Shown here: one piece after another, positions 28,547-40,100 of the stretch
Numbering within the stretch: the first letter of the stretch is position 1
Layout of the letters: every line of letters starts with the position of its first letter
Source of the DNA: Misgurnus anguillicaudatus
Lineage: Eukaryota; Chordata; Actinopteri; Cypriniformes; Cobitidae
Assembly (NCBI RefSeq): GCF_027580225.2
Contig: NC_073358.2
Location: forward strand, 9,243,501 to 9,307,500
Direction of reading: 5' to 3'
Length of the DNA stretch: 64,000 nucleotides
Translations under genes and position numbers: made by a program
Notes under the pieces: generated by a model
The model's input: the letters and a program-made list of their open reading frames with translations, nothing else
Told to the model about the DNA's origin: nothing
The model's database searches: none

Positions 28547-31500
28547 CCGCTATTATCCACTAGGTGGTGCTCTTATCCAACTTATAAAACACTTAATCAT
28601 CCACTGATTCAAAAACAATAAAAACTCTGAGTATGTGTTGATCATCATTAAACAAATCTCCTTAGCATTATCAAAATTTTGTATTTTTGAAAAACTTGCC
28701 CATATTTGAGAGATGATAAAAAGAGAACAAATAAAGATAGTATAAAATGTTTTTTCATTATTGTTTGAAAGCAGAGGCTTTGTTCTTTTGTGAAAATCAT
28801 ACAAAATGCTGCCGCTGACTGGCAACTTAAAAAAAAACGCTGGCGTGGAAAGAGTTAATAAGGTCATTAGTTGCCGTTGGTAATTAGGTGACAAAAGAAT
28901 AAAAGTCTACAGCAGTAAGGGGTTGTGCACACCAAAACATTTAAACGCCGCTGAAAACGCCTGGAGGACGTCGAATGCCAGCTGTTTTTTCAGCCGAGCA
29001 TCGGCTTTCTTCAGCCGAGCCCTTTGGGAGCTGTGATATTTGAGCTGTGAGCCGGTTGGTTGCTGTGGTAATGTCACGCCCATCCTCCACTGTGATTGGA
29101 CAGCCATCTGAGAACTGACATTGACCAGCGGAGCTTTTCACCCAAAGTTGAATATTTTTTACAGCAGAGTGCTGGTTTTCAGCGCGGAAGAAAACCGCTA
29201 ACTGTTAAGTTTTTTGAAAAATGCCGAGCTTCCATTGGAAACAATTGAAAACCAAGCTTTGGTGTGCATACCCCCTAACTGACAAAAGATGAATGACGTA
29301 AACCAGAGTCGTATAATAATAGAGTAACGACACTCACATAGACGTCCGTTGTAAGAATGGAATGCGGAAGTAACAGCGTGTCATGTAGTGACGCATAGTT
29401 CCAAACGCAGCACTGAAGCCCATTCATTTCAATGGCACCTGCTGGTAAATCGATGAAATTACCGTTTCTCTTTACATTTTCAGACATTTTATGAATATAG
29501 TCAACAGTGATATTTTATGAACTCTGCTGTACGTAATGATTATCGTTAATAATAACTAGAATTTTTTTTATATTTTAATGAGTTGTGTATAATGTGTGAA
29601 TAATATAGATTTAATGGTTTAATATTTTATTACTGGTGGCCATCTACTTTATACTTATCTTTTTTATATATATTACGAGTAACACTAGGGGGCAACAGTG
29701 ACAAGCTAAATGCCTTATAAGAAAGTCACACTGCTTCACAATGCTGCTATGTGTTTCATTGTGTTTGGTAAGTAATACAAGTGATGTATCCTCGAAAATC
29801 ATATATAATTATATTAACATTTAATGTGTACTATAAATACAATTAAATATGAATTTAGTGTGTTTCTGTTATGCTTCACTTTTACAAATAACCACGTTGG
29901 CGATCTTTTTTTGTGATTTTAATATAGTAAAAGTGTAGGAATAATGTTTTTAGCAGATTGATAGCCATTTATATAGACATATTTTTGCTATAAAAATAAA
30001 AGATAAACTGTGTCGCTGTAGTTGGTATAGATAACCACAGTTATCTTTGGGTCATCATTAACTGTTTATCTTTATTAACTGATTTACTGTATTTCCATCA
30101 CTCCCTAGTAAAAAAACCCGTTATAAACATATGAAGTATAGTGATCAATTCACATTACAAGCTAATATTTACCTAAAATAGCTGAAAACCTATGCAAACA
30201 GATTGACAGCCCTGCTTGGTTAGGAACTGTAGAACGTTACATGAATCACGTGACCGCGCGGCAGCGAGATCAAAAGGTGTGTTCGACTTCATGCGGCGCT
30301 GCGCAGACCGATCGGCGGCTGACTTGAAGCAGTGCATTCCAGTTAGTATTTTTGTCCGACTTCAGCTGGCGCTGCAGGCACGTGACTGTGTCATATGGTT
30401 CTTAAGTACCGCGAGAGCGATTCGAGATCAGCCGCCTGAGTTAGCCAGCGCAGTTCGCGAAGAGGAGCTGCACGGGCTGTAATGGCCCTGTCCCAAATGG
30501 CACACTCCGGACTTGTGGTCCTCCTCAGAGTCCACACTTTGATGACATCACGTAGTCCAGACTTCAGGGACCCTTGATGCGAGTCCACGTGGGTGCACCG
30601 GAGTCGTATTTTGGGACAGACTCGAGCATCACACCGGAAATAGGTAGGGAAGTTGCCCGTCAGTGTGAACTCCTCCCTTCCTTCGTCTGATTGGTCTGAT
30701 TGCCCTTTCGCAAGGACTTCTGGGTTGGTAAAGTCCGCGAAGCCTGCTGCAGTGCAAAGGAGGCGCTGATGAGCACACTTCAAAGCGTAAAAATGACAGA
30801 TGGGACACCCTACGGACTCGTAGACTTAGCGAGAACGCGCAATTTAAGGCCACGAGACCGAAAGTCCAAATGAAGTGCGCCATTTGGGACAGGGCCAATG
30901 ACGACACAGCTGTTTCACCATTGGTCGGATTCACCACATGACAACAATCACGTGTGTTTCGTGCTTATTTTCACGCCCTCAGTTCCACAAATGCTCACAA
31001 ATCTGTATTTTTATAACAGTTAAAGCTCTTTTCATGTAGTCGCGATGTTATATTGTGTCATCTTCATCAAAATAAAATGGAAATAGAAATGAAAAACGTA
31101 GACCCCACTTCATTGGTATTTAAATAATTGATGCTTATTTTGAACTTTATTCTTGTAAAAACAGATTATGTAAGCCTCTTCAGTTCCACTCATGCTCATA
31201 CACGGACATTCAAAACAGTATAATTCACTTTTTATGTAGTTTACATCTTACAAATCATGTTTATTGCGATAAAGCAAACAAACGGCACGTGATCAGCCAT
31301 GCCTGACCTAAATGCCGCAAACTACGGGAAGCACAGCGCGTCCGACTTCACGTCTCCTTTGTTTGTGATTATCTGAAAAAGCAATATTTACATCTGGGAT
31401 AGCATGTGGGTGAGTAAATTATGTAAAAAAATCATTTTTATTATTTCTTTAATCCACATTAAATCATAAGATCACAGAAGTTCAGCATGAGTTGTTTAGC

Positions 31501-31783
31501 AGCTTAGTTTCTCAAATAGCGATGAGGCTCTGGTGTCTCTCTATCTCTGTGTTACAGGACACTGGTTTCATGTTTCTTTTGTATTACAGGCTGGCTGGTG
31601 GACTGGACCAATGACTTCAGCGCAGGTTTCTATTTGTCTGGCATCTGTCTCGTCCTCTCCAGTGTATTCGTGGTGTTTGTTGACAGACTGGTGCAGAAGA
31701 AAAAACTCTTTGTCAAACAAGCAGGTTTATATACTGACACCACAGATAATTTAAACAACAAAGCAAACCATACAGATGCATAA
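25576..31783 (+). CDS. SLC16 monocarboxylate-transporter-like protein (4 coding exons)
   Basis: Coding exons 25576-25777, 25852-25995, 26276-27055 and 31590-31783 join in phase (1320 nt, 439 residues plus TAA). The product is a 12-helix major-facilitator carrier. It has the MCT signature PPDGGYGWVVV before helix 1, the second family motif SHYFKHWRPVAYAVASSG near helix 5, and a helix 8 Asp/Arg pair in ADLLGRL; a long, poorly conserved loop separates the two halves. The start was set at the Met just after the acceptor at 25547; an in-frame upstream ATG at 25537 lies before that acceptor and is intronic. Introns 1 (74 bp) and 2 are short; intron 3 is 4.5 kb and repeat-filled. Family membership is clear. 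Subtype and substrate (lactate, creatine, ketone bodies or other) cannot be fixed by eye, so no symbol is given. Confidence 0.92.
27251..28216. repeat. Long fold-back element in SLC16 intron 3
   Basis: Ends CAGTGTTGGAGGTAACGCAT and AAAGTAACTTTCCCCAACACTG are inverted, with CAG/CTG tips as in hAT elements. Flanks TTCAAAAG and TTTGAAAG match at 6 of 8 positions. A second inner inverted pair (about 27400-27480 and 27795-27880) carries AAACTGTCTTTATATACCAA and its complement. Confidence 0.7.
28458..28543. repeat. (AT)n microsatellite, about 85 bp
   Basis: Uninterrupted AT dinucleotides for about 42 units in SLC16 intron 3. It is self-complementary and likely polymorphic. Confidence 0.97.
28544..30483. 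other. SLC16 intron 3, repeat-derived, no exon seen
   Basis: It includes a fish repeat around 28910-29270 (ACACCAAAACATTTAAACGC ... AAGCTTTGGTGTGCATA, inverted ends) and GC-richer repeat sequence at 30230-30480. No protein similarity is recognised. Confidence 0.45.
30484..30896. mobile_element. MITE, GGCCCTGTCCCAA family, copy 3
   Basis: The inverted ends match copies 1 and 2, and it is flanked by AAT on both sides. It is inserted into SLC16 intron 3. Confidence 0.8.
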
Positions 31784-32165
31784 TGGTCAATGAAGACAAT
31801 GTAGATCTACCTTATATTATAAACTGTGGTTTGTTCCGTTTTGTCGTAGTGCCACCTAGTGGTCAGACAAATGTTTTACACGCACATAAGTAACTAACTT
31901 TAGCTGCGGTTGACACAATTGTAAGGGTTTCGTTGGAGTCTTGAATCTATGCAGAGTTTTGCCTTATTTTTGCCACATTGTGTTTGTCTATTGTTGTGAC
32001 CTAGATGAGGATCAGATCACATTTTATGGCAAATCACAGTAGAAAACCAGTTCATTCTTAGGGGTTCACATACTTTTTCTCTCTCCACTGTATATTTATT
32101 AATGCTTTTACTTTGGAAATGCAAACCTAAATTATCTAGAACTATTAACCTTTAATTCACCCGAA

Positions 32166-32171
32166 AATAAA
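32166..32171 (+). promoter_or_regulatory. Possible polyadenylation signal of the SLC16-like gene
   Basis: AATAAA sits 382 nt after the SLC16 stop codon. If it is used, the hairpin at 32.7-33.1 kb is outside the main transcript. The region is AT-rich, so the motif could occur by chance. Confidence 0.3.
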
Positions 32172-32374
32172 AATAGTTTTATTCACTCGTGCCACTTCAA
32201 ACATGATTTAATTTTTATGTGCTAAACGCATATGAGCTGTTTTTTGTTCGTACAGTGGAATGGAGCGAGGATCATAACATAAATGATGTCATCATGACTG
32301 AAGAACCAATGAGGTCACTGTGTTATCATATTTGATTAGCTCTGTATATATGAGATGCTCTATACACTGCAAAA

Positions 32375-32629
32375 AATTTTACTTGAATTAAGTGTTTAAG
32401 AAAAAAGAAATCTTATTTCACAATTTTTTTTCTCACCCCATTGGCAGATAATTTTGCTTGTTTTAAGGACAATTTCACTTAAATTGTATATTATTTGTCT
32501 TAAAACTAGACTTATTTACTTAGGTCATTTTGCTCATCAAGAAAAAGCATCTTAATTTAAGAATTTTTAGATATTTCTACTGAAAACAAGACAAAAATAC
32601 TAAGTAAGAAAGTCATTTTTTGCAGTGTA
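32375..32629 (+). repeat. CACTGCAAAAAA-end MITE, unmodified copy
   Basis: A complete element of about 255 bp with ends CACTGCAAAAAA and TTTTTTGCAGTG. It serves as the local reference for the hairpin at 32671-33121, to which it aligns without gaps at an offset of 493 bp. Confidence 0.8.
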
Positions 32630-32670
32630 ATATAATTTAAATCTAAAATTTCAGAATTTGTTAATCATAC

Positions 32671-33121
32671 ACCGCAAAAAATTACATTTTTACTTGGTAT
32701 TTTTGTCTTGTTTTCAGTAGAAGTGTCAAAAGATTCTTAAATCAAGATGTATTTTCTTGATGAGCAAAATGACCTAAGAAAGTGATACTGGTTTTTGGAC
32801 AAAGAATATACAATTTGGGTGAATATGTGCTTGGAACGGGCAAAGGTATCTGCCAATGGAGTGAGAAATTTTTACTTGAATTAAGTGTTTAAGAAAAAAG
32901 AAATCTTATTTCACAATTTTTTTTCTCACCCCATTGGCAGATGATTTTGCTTGTTTTGGGGACAATTTCACTTGGATTGTATATTGTTTGTCTTGAAACT
33001 GGACTTGTTTACTTGCGTCATTTTGCTCATCAAGAAAAAGCATCTTGATTTGGGAATTTTTAGATATTTCTGCTGAAAACAGGACAGGGATCCTAGGTGA
33101 GAGGGTCATTTTTTGCAGTGT
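32671..33121. repeat. Inverted pair of the CACTGCAAAAAA MITE forming a hairpin, A-to-G enriched
   Basis: A reversed arm (32671-32866) is followed by a forward copy (32867-33121). The stem pairs 32671-32866 with about 32928-33121, leaving a loop of about 60 nt. Compared with the neighbouring copy at 32375-32629, the forward arm has 22 A-to-G changes, all after the loop; the reversed arm has about 15, on the same DNA strand. Confidence 0.8.
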
Positions 33122-33239
33122 ACAAAGTGATTGTATTGCATCAGCAGACTTCTACACACCAGTATTGAACCTTTAAGGAAAGTATTAATACTCCTATCTA
33201 AAAAGTCCTATCTACTTATAATTGTCTCATTGGAATTGT

Positions 33240-33564
33240 TTGACCTCGTCGTGATGATTTCAGATCACCACAATGATTGCACATCTCTCTAAAAAACACA
33301 AGGGGGAGCTGCAGCACATATATAAACGACACAGTATCAGATTACTTTTAAAAATGTGTTATGTGTATAAATATTTACTGCCAGATAAACCTTGCAAAAG
33401 ATTTTTTTTAAATCACAACAATCTGTGAAAAGTATTTCTTAAACAAAAAGTAATGTATGAGAATTAAATGTCAAAGCAATAAACAGCCAATTAATCGTCA
33501 TAATCTTAACACTTTATTAAACAATTAACTGTCAGACAAATGTCATAATCGTGACAACCCTAAT
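33240..33564 (-). repeat. Reverse-orientation copy of the 2538-2870 MITE
   Basis: It contains AAAACACAAGGGGGAGCTGC and ends ATAATCGTGACAACCCTA, the inverted counterpart of the element in the jak2 intron. Confidence 0.6.
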
Positions 33565-34654
33565 CTAATTGAGTAGTAAAAACTGATATAAAACCAAATA
33601 TTTCCAATAAACAATTAAAGCTGGCATCAACTGTACCATACATTTACCATGCAAGTTTATAGTGGCTATATTGAGCATTGCATTTTAGTATTTGAATATA
33701 CCAACTGATTTACTACTGGATGTCTTATGTCCTGTTTGGATCAGAAAATCTAATAATGAGTTGAAAATTACATCATGATTAGATACAGGTTTGTCATTTA
33801 TTGGGTCACCCGTCCCTTTAAGAATGTGACCTCATTGTTGCCATATTTTAAAGCCCTAACCTATTGACAAACTAAAACTCAGACATGACATTCTGAGATC
33901 CTCTTCCTGTTCTTGAACGGGTTACATGAAATTAGCATCAACAGGCATAATCATGTATAGACAAAAATTCAGGGAATGTACAGTGTATGAAAGCAATATG
34001 TTTAATCTTGTTTTTCTGTTTCTATATGTGAAAGGTGAAAACGAACAATTGTTTTATTTTACTTAATTTGTATCAGCTAATTTAGTCAGGTTGATTTACC
34101 TCTGCGGGCACACTGCCAGCGACTTTGTCGCTGCACTGTAAAAAGTGAAAGTTGGGTTAGCTTAAAAAATTACTTCAATTGGTAACACCTAAAAGGTTAA
34201 ACCGTTAAAGTTTTAGGTTAAAAAAGCTTACAATATTAGTTTTTTTTAGGTTTATAACTAATGAGATCATCTGTAGCCACTGGGTGTCAGTATGACTCCA
34301 GAAAGAGTTGATCTTCAGTCATACAATACAAATACAGTACACTACCACACCAGTTTATTTTTATTTCTACTTTTTTGGAATAATAGTTAAGTCATCTTGA
34401 AAATTATGTAGTGACCAAATGAATGCTAAAATGTCCTGCTTCAAAGTTTCAATACTTTTCTAGGTTACAACTCTCAACATTGTTGACATTTTCTCTGTCA
34501 CATGAAGTGCCACTTGGATAAGGCAATACTGATGCAGAAATTCAGTCAACATGTCTATACATTTGATTTGTAGTGTATGGTTTTTCATTTGACATGTACA
34601 TAATAACATTTAATAAAAAAAATGTGTCTGTGACAAATTAACACTTAAAGGGAC
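33565..34654. other. Intergenic AT-rich sequence, no gene seen
   Basis: No coding signal or long repeat structure is recognised beyond short AT-rich tracts. Confidence 0.4.
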
Positions 34655-34888
34655 ACTCCACTTGAAAATAGGCGCATTTTCAAGCTACCCTCGAGTTAAG
34701 CATTTTATTTTTACCGTTTTGGAATCCATTCAGCCAATTTCCGGGTCTGGCGCTACCACTTTTAGCATAGCTTAGCATAATCCATAGAATCTGATTAGAC
34801 CATTAGCACTGCGCTAAAAAAAATAACCAAAGAGTTAGATATTTTCCTATTTAAAACTTGACTCTTCTGTAGCTACATTGTGTACTAA

Positions 34889-36408
34889 TGCTGCGTTTAC
34901 ACCAGTAATTCTCAAAGTGTGGTCCGTGGACCACTAGTGGTCCGCCAAAAGATGACCTAAACTAGGCAAGTGTTTATACAATCGTCACTTATATAGTAGA
35001 TTTTTAATGCACGTGCAAAACTGTGATATCAGTTCTTGCCTTTCTGTTTTAATAACGTAAAAATGGATCGGTGGCTAAACCAAAGAGGAGTCAAAAGAAA
35101 AGATCAAGCGTCAACTGAAAGCAGATAAAATCCACAGATCTATTAGTTTTGTAGTGTAGTTTTTGTTTCATGTGTAAAATCCCTAATTTCATTGATTTTG
35201 GACATTAAGGGGAAACATTTTTTCCAGTATTTTATTGTTAGTTACAACCATAGACTTCATATACCCACCACCTCAGTTTTAAACTAATGGCTCTTTGGAA
35301 TGACATTAAGTGGGACCTAGGCTGTTATGGTATGTTTAATTGCAGTTTTTTTTCACATGTTCAGTCTGTTGTTCATATTATGTCGCAACTCATTTCACAT
35401 TTACTTTTTCAAATGAAATAAAATTCATATAATAATTTCTGAACATAGCATTGCATTTGTTTTAAAAAATTCGTTTTTGACTTGAAACAGTTGCATATTA
35501 AACTTAAACTTAGCTTATCCTTCCTATTTTGTTGTTTTTTGGGGGAGTGTTAGAGTGGGATTCTGTTAGGTGGTCCTCAGAAAAAAATTGGAAGATAAAG
35601 TGGTCCTTGGGCTGAAAAAGTTCGAGAAACACTGTTTTACACCAACCACGTTTCAGATGTCAAAATCGCATCTACCGCTCCTAGTTTGCCGTTTGAACAG
35701 TTTGAATGCATTCACGCGTCTACAGCGAAGTAGACGCGTGGAAAAAGCAAGCATTTGCTTGCATCAGAGGCAAAATTCGCTTCTTGTGGGAGGGGCAAGT
35801 GCTATGCGGTTGTCTGTTTGCAGGATGGCTGATGTTGATTGTGCATTTATCGAGAGAGTAACCGGTTTGTGGTCACCTTACTATAGGGGGAAAATAAACG
35901 GCGCGGGTCGATAAACATCACGTGACTCAAAAGTGAAATGTGTATTTACAACTTACCAAGTTGCCCAATGTCCTCACTATTCCAGGCGAGGTCCTTTTTA
36001 TTCCTGTTTCTACAGAAATAAGAACTTGTGTCCTATAGCTCCGGGTGACTGCTCACGGACAATATCAAGCCTTCATGCTGAATTTGTGACTCCAGCAAGC
36101 AGGCTCCTGATTGGTTAACGTGGTGCAAAAATCCGCCAAAGTTCACAATTTTCAACTCGGGATTCAGTCGCAAATTCGCGTCAAACGCAAAATGCACAAA
36201 AACACCATTCGCGCGTACCGCGAAATACGCTTAATTCGCGCCATTCACACGAACTAGACGTGCGAATGAGGTGGAATTGCGTCTGCAGCGCCGAACACCT
36301 CATCCGTAGTGCGAGACCTCCAGACACGCGTCAACGCGTCTTCACATTGACTTAACATTGAAATCACTCTCGTTTGACGCCTCTTCCGCAGCTGGTGTAA
36401 ACGCAGCA
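34889..36408. mobile_element. TGCTGCGTTTACACCAG element with TAA target duplication
   Basis: Termini TGCTGCGTTTACACCAG and CTGGTGTAAACGCAGCA are perfect inverted repeats. The flanking TAA on both sides is the TWA target duplication typical of PIF/Harbinger. Internal sequence is rich in TTCGCG-like motifs. Relatives lie at about 36661-36950 and 59765-60130. Confidence 0.75.
34903..35634. mobile_element. hAT-like element inside the 34889-36408 element
   Basis: The tips are CAG and CTG. The left end reads CAGTAATTCTCAAAGTGTGG and the right end GTTCGAGAAACACTG. The 8-bp flanks GTTTACAC (34895-34902) and TTTTACAC (35635-35642) match at 7 of 8 positions. No transposase frame survives. Confidence 0.7.
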
Positions 36409-36660
36409 TAAGACCGAAAGAAAAATAAAAGTTGTGATTTTCTAGGCCGATATGGCTAGGAACTATACTCTCATTCTGGCTTAATAATCAAGGAAATGCA
36501 ACAAAAGCATTTTCCCAAAATATGTTTTAAAAAAAGATTTACTCATTCCATTTGCTAAAACACAGAAAAGTTGTAGCCATAGTGGTTGAAAACATCCCCA
36601 ACATAATATAAGGGTTAAAAAAATTAAGAAAATGTTTGAAACGTGGAAATAAAGTGCCTA

Positions 36661-36950
36661 ATGCTGCGTTCACACCAGCTGCGGTAGAGGCGTCAAGTGC
36701 GAGTGATTTCAATGTTAAGTCAATTTAAAGAATGAGGCGTTAAGCGCAGCGCAGTAGACGCGAATCCGTCTAATTCGCGCAGCGCAGTAGACGCGAATCT
36801 GTCTAATTCGCGCAGCGCAGTAGACGCGAATCCGTCTAATTCGCGCGTCTAGTTTGCGCAAATGACACAAATTGAGCGGAAACGCACAAGTTGAAAAATC
36901 GTGCTGCGTTAACCAATCAGGAGCTTGCTCTAGTACTGACTGTTACGAAT
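36661..36950. repeat. Partial TGCTGCGTTCACACCAG element with a 33-bp minisatellite
   Basis: It starts ATGCTGCGTTCACACCAG and lacks the other end. From 36744 to about 36842 a 33-bp unit (GCGCAGCGCAGTAGACGCGA plus 13 bases) is repeated three times with one C/T difference. Confidence 0.75.
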
Positions 36951-37004
36951 ATTCATTAAGAATAAAGGTATTGGGTAGGGTAAGGGGTCTCTATAGGAAG
37001 GATT

Positions 37005-37010
37005 TTTATT
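37005..37010 (-). promoter_or_regulatory. mboat4: Possible mboat4 polyadenylation signal
   Basis: TTTATT on the + strand reads AATAAA on the minus strand, 140 nt past the mboat4 stop codon. The call is by motif and distance only. Confidence 0.35.
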
Positions 37011-37149
37011 CTCCCATTAATACATCTATTTAATAATTTTTATAAATATAATCATTTACACTTTGTGTAATTATTGGATCCTGTTAATCTACAAAAATAC
37101 TGAGGTGCATCTAATTCCTATTCATATCATTTATATTCCTGTTTAATTC

Positions 37150-40100
37150 TCACAGGATCATAATGAACAGAACACTCAGGAATGGAAACACAGCGATATA
37201 TGAAGAACAGAGAAATCCGACTGACTTAAAACTTTGTAGCTCTACACAAACAACAACACATGCAGTGGTGAGTTGTGTAAAGGCCCAGCTTAGACACACA
37301 TATAACCGCTTCCTCCACGGGGAGGTAAGCTTCGGTTTCAGGAAGCGATGTAACTTGTAGTCACCATGCACGGTGGCGGCCCACATGAGAAAACCCAGAA
37401 TCTGACCAGGATGAAGTCCGTGCCACCAAGCCGAGAACCCAAAAGTCACGAGGAGCGGAGATGTGTTGCACCTTTGGAAGATTATTCTCCGAAGCCACGC
37501 CGCTGTGGTTCTGTTCCACTCACGAGCAAACACTGAAGGTTGACTCGACAATTCAGTCAGCCATGGGTTGCCGTCAGACATCCCATCCCATGATGGTTTT
37601 CCGGTGTGACGGTAACTACGGAGACCGAAGCCTGCGGCATTGTTAACGCACTCGCTTACTTTCCAGTGTGCATAATAGTTCATTTTCAGTAGCAGGGCCA
37701 AGATCCAGATCCCTAATATCTCTCCTGTGTTGGATTTCAGGAGCATATGTAGAGCATATTTAATCAAAACTAAAACTAAAACTTGCAATGTTTTCGATGC
37801 AAGATTACCTAGACAGGACGCTAAGGGTGGAGTCTGGCTCATTCGCCTTACTGACTCCACAAATGTGTTGAAATCACAAAGCGGTCCTCCGAGGAGAGAT
37901 GGAAAATAAAGAAAGTAGCTCAGAAATAAAACGAAGATCCCTGAATGGTGATCAATGCCGACTGACCCCTTCTGAAGATCCAGAGATAGAGAAGAAACCC
38001 TCTGTGTCATCAACATCAGAGCAGACACTGCCAATAAAAGCCTGTATGTGATAAAGCAGAAGAATTCAGATGGCAGATTTTACCGTGACATTTTCGTATA
38101 GATTTTTTTTTAAATCAAACCTGGAGTCAGGTGTCTCTTGCAGCCAGTATTGCTGGTACTGTATGCACAAATGCCAAAACGTTTGCCAGCACATCTGCAG
38201 TCCTAAAGTCCACCGATAAATTTGCGTTGGGTCCAAAAATCGAATCAGCAGAAGGGAAAAACCAGCACTGATAAACAGCAGAACGCTGTATGGACCCATC
38301 GTCAAAGCACCCAGGAGGAAGCCACCCAGGGCCAAATAGATAAACCTTTCAGGATGAGATGCATGTCAGAAATTTTATTTTACAAAGTGTCATGGTAAGA
38401 GGGCAACATCTTTTAAAATAGCATAAGCGACAGCATGCATTCTTAGATCACACAGAACGCGTTTATGGCAGTGACAGGCGTCATTTTTGAATGATTTTCT
38501 ATGAGGGTTAAGTGTGATGTTTATCCGCACCGAACGTCTTGCGTTTTTACACTGGTCTTTTTTAAAGTGATGAAAAAAGGTGGGCATTTAAGTGCCTCTC
38601 CTCTCTTTCGATTGGACAATGGAAAAACACAAATGACGTCGGGCGCTTTTCCGCTTTGAGTGCTCCTTCAAAAACGAGTGTCGCGACAGGCAGAAAAAAC
38701 TGCATAAACAGCGTGTATACCGCTCACTGCCCGTAGAAAATCATTTACAAAAGGCGTCTGCAACCATAGATATGTATAATAAAGGCTAGATGTCTTACGG
38801 CGGGATCTCTAACGTCATCACCTGACGGCCATCTTACCACAGGGAAGCTCGCTCACTCGTAGCATTGAGTTTTAATGGTGCATGTACTTTTAAATGACCA
38901 TAACTTGCTCAATTTTCTACCGATTTTCAAATGGTTTGGTTTCTTATAAATATTATTAACATGGCTATAATTCTTCATTTTTCATGTTTCTTCGTGTTAC
39001 AATCTTTGACGTTTATAACAAACCATTTAAAAATCAGTAGAAAATTGAGCAAGTTATAGGGCCCTATTTTAACGATCTAAGCGCATCGTAAACACACAGC
39101 ACAACGTCTAAATGGGCGTGTCCGAATCCACTTTTGCTAGTTTAACGACGGGAAAAATGGTTTGTGCGCCGAGCGCATGGTCGAAAAGTGTAGTTTTTTT
39201 TTTTTTAATGAGTAATGGGAGTATTTTGGGCGTAACGTGCAATAAACCAATGAGGGTCTCAGCTCTCATCCCCTTTAAAAGCCAGTTGCACTGGCGCTAT
39301 GTCTAATCTCTATTTAGATGACGGACTTTGTAAACTGAAAAACTAAGCGGAGGAACAAGATCCCCAGTTTAAGATTAATATTAAATAATTGTGTTGATTT
39401 TCACGTGTATTGAAATTGTTATTTTTTATTAAAACCTTTAAAACCCGTTTTCTTCTAGTCATGGAAGTAAAAAAGCAGGCTTTTAATTGCTTTAAATGTA
39501 TGGCTATCCAATATCATAAAAAATTATTTACAAGTATGTTAGATACTGTAAAAATACTTTATTTGTAACAAACAGGAGATAAAGAATTTACAAACGGCTC
39601 TCCGCACCTTTCAGCACTTGGACAGCGTCAGTTTTTTTTAAGCATTACTTAAAAATGTTTCTCATCTCACCATATCCACAGGTACAGAGTCATCATATAC
39701 AATAAATCGGCGAGGTAGCATTAAAAATTTTTTTTAAAAACAGATGCATTTGTTTAAAGCAAAGCATTTATTTACTTACCAGGCTGCAGATGAAGCAGCT
39801 CTTTGTGCCTTTTAACGTCTTATAATCGGTCCTCATTTATGTCCAAGAGACTCAATAATAATCTTTTACATTCAATCCTTTAATCTTTCATTTTAAAAGC
39901 ATTTTTGTGCAGCTGCACATTTATGTGTGTGATAAGCAAACCTGCGTTGTCGTTCCATTTATGGAGGCATATTACTAATGCGCTCTTTAAATAGCAAAAA
40001 ACATATTGCGCCATTGACTTTAGACTTTAGAGCAGGTTTTTGTTGGTCAATGGCGTAGTCTATTTTAGTTGCCTCAAAATAGCAACGCGCCAACAATGCG

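Larger units (their letters stand above)
34655..36490. repeat. F1 fold-back element hosting a nested insertion
   Basis: The F1 left-arm sequence runs from AAAGGGACACTCCAC to GTGTACTAA (34888). It resumes at 36409 (TAAGACCGAAAG) and continues into ACTATACTCTCATTCTGG. The insertion occupies 34889-36408. Confidence 0.75.

Noticed and set aside
28330..28621. Open frames of alternating Ile-Tyr
   Set aside because: Translation of the (AT)n microsatellite.
35570..35914. 114-residue open frame at the hAT/Harbinger junction
   Set aside because: It spans two different transposons, so it cannot be an ancestral gene.
36744..36842. Regular 33-bp repeats resembling a CRISPR array
   Set aside because: The repeats are directly adjacent with no unique spacers and lie in a transposon relative in a vertebrate genome.
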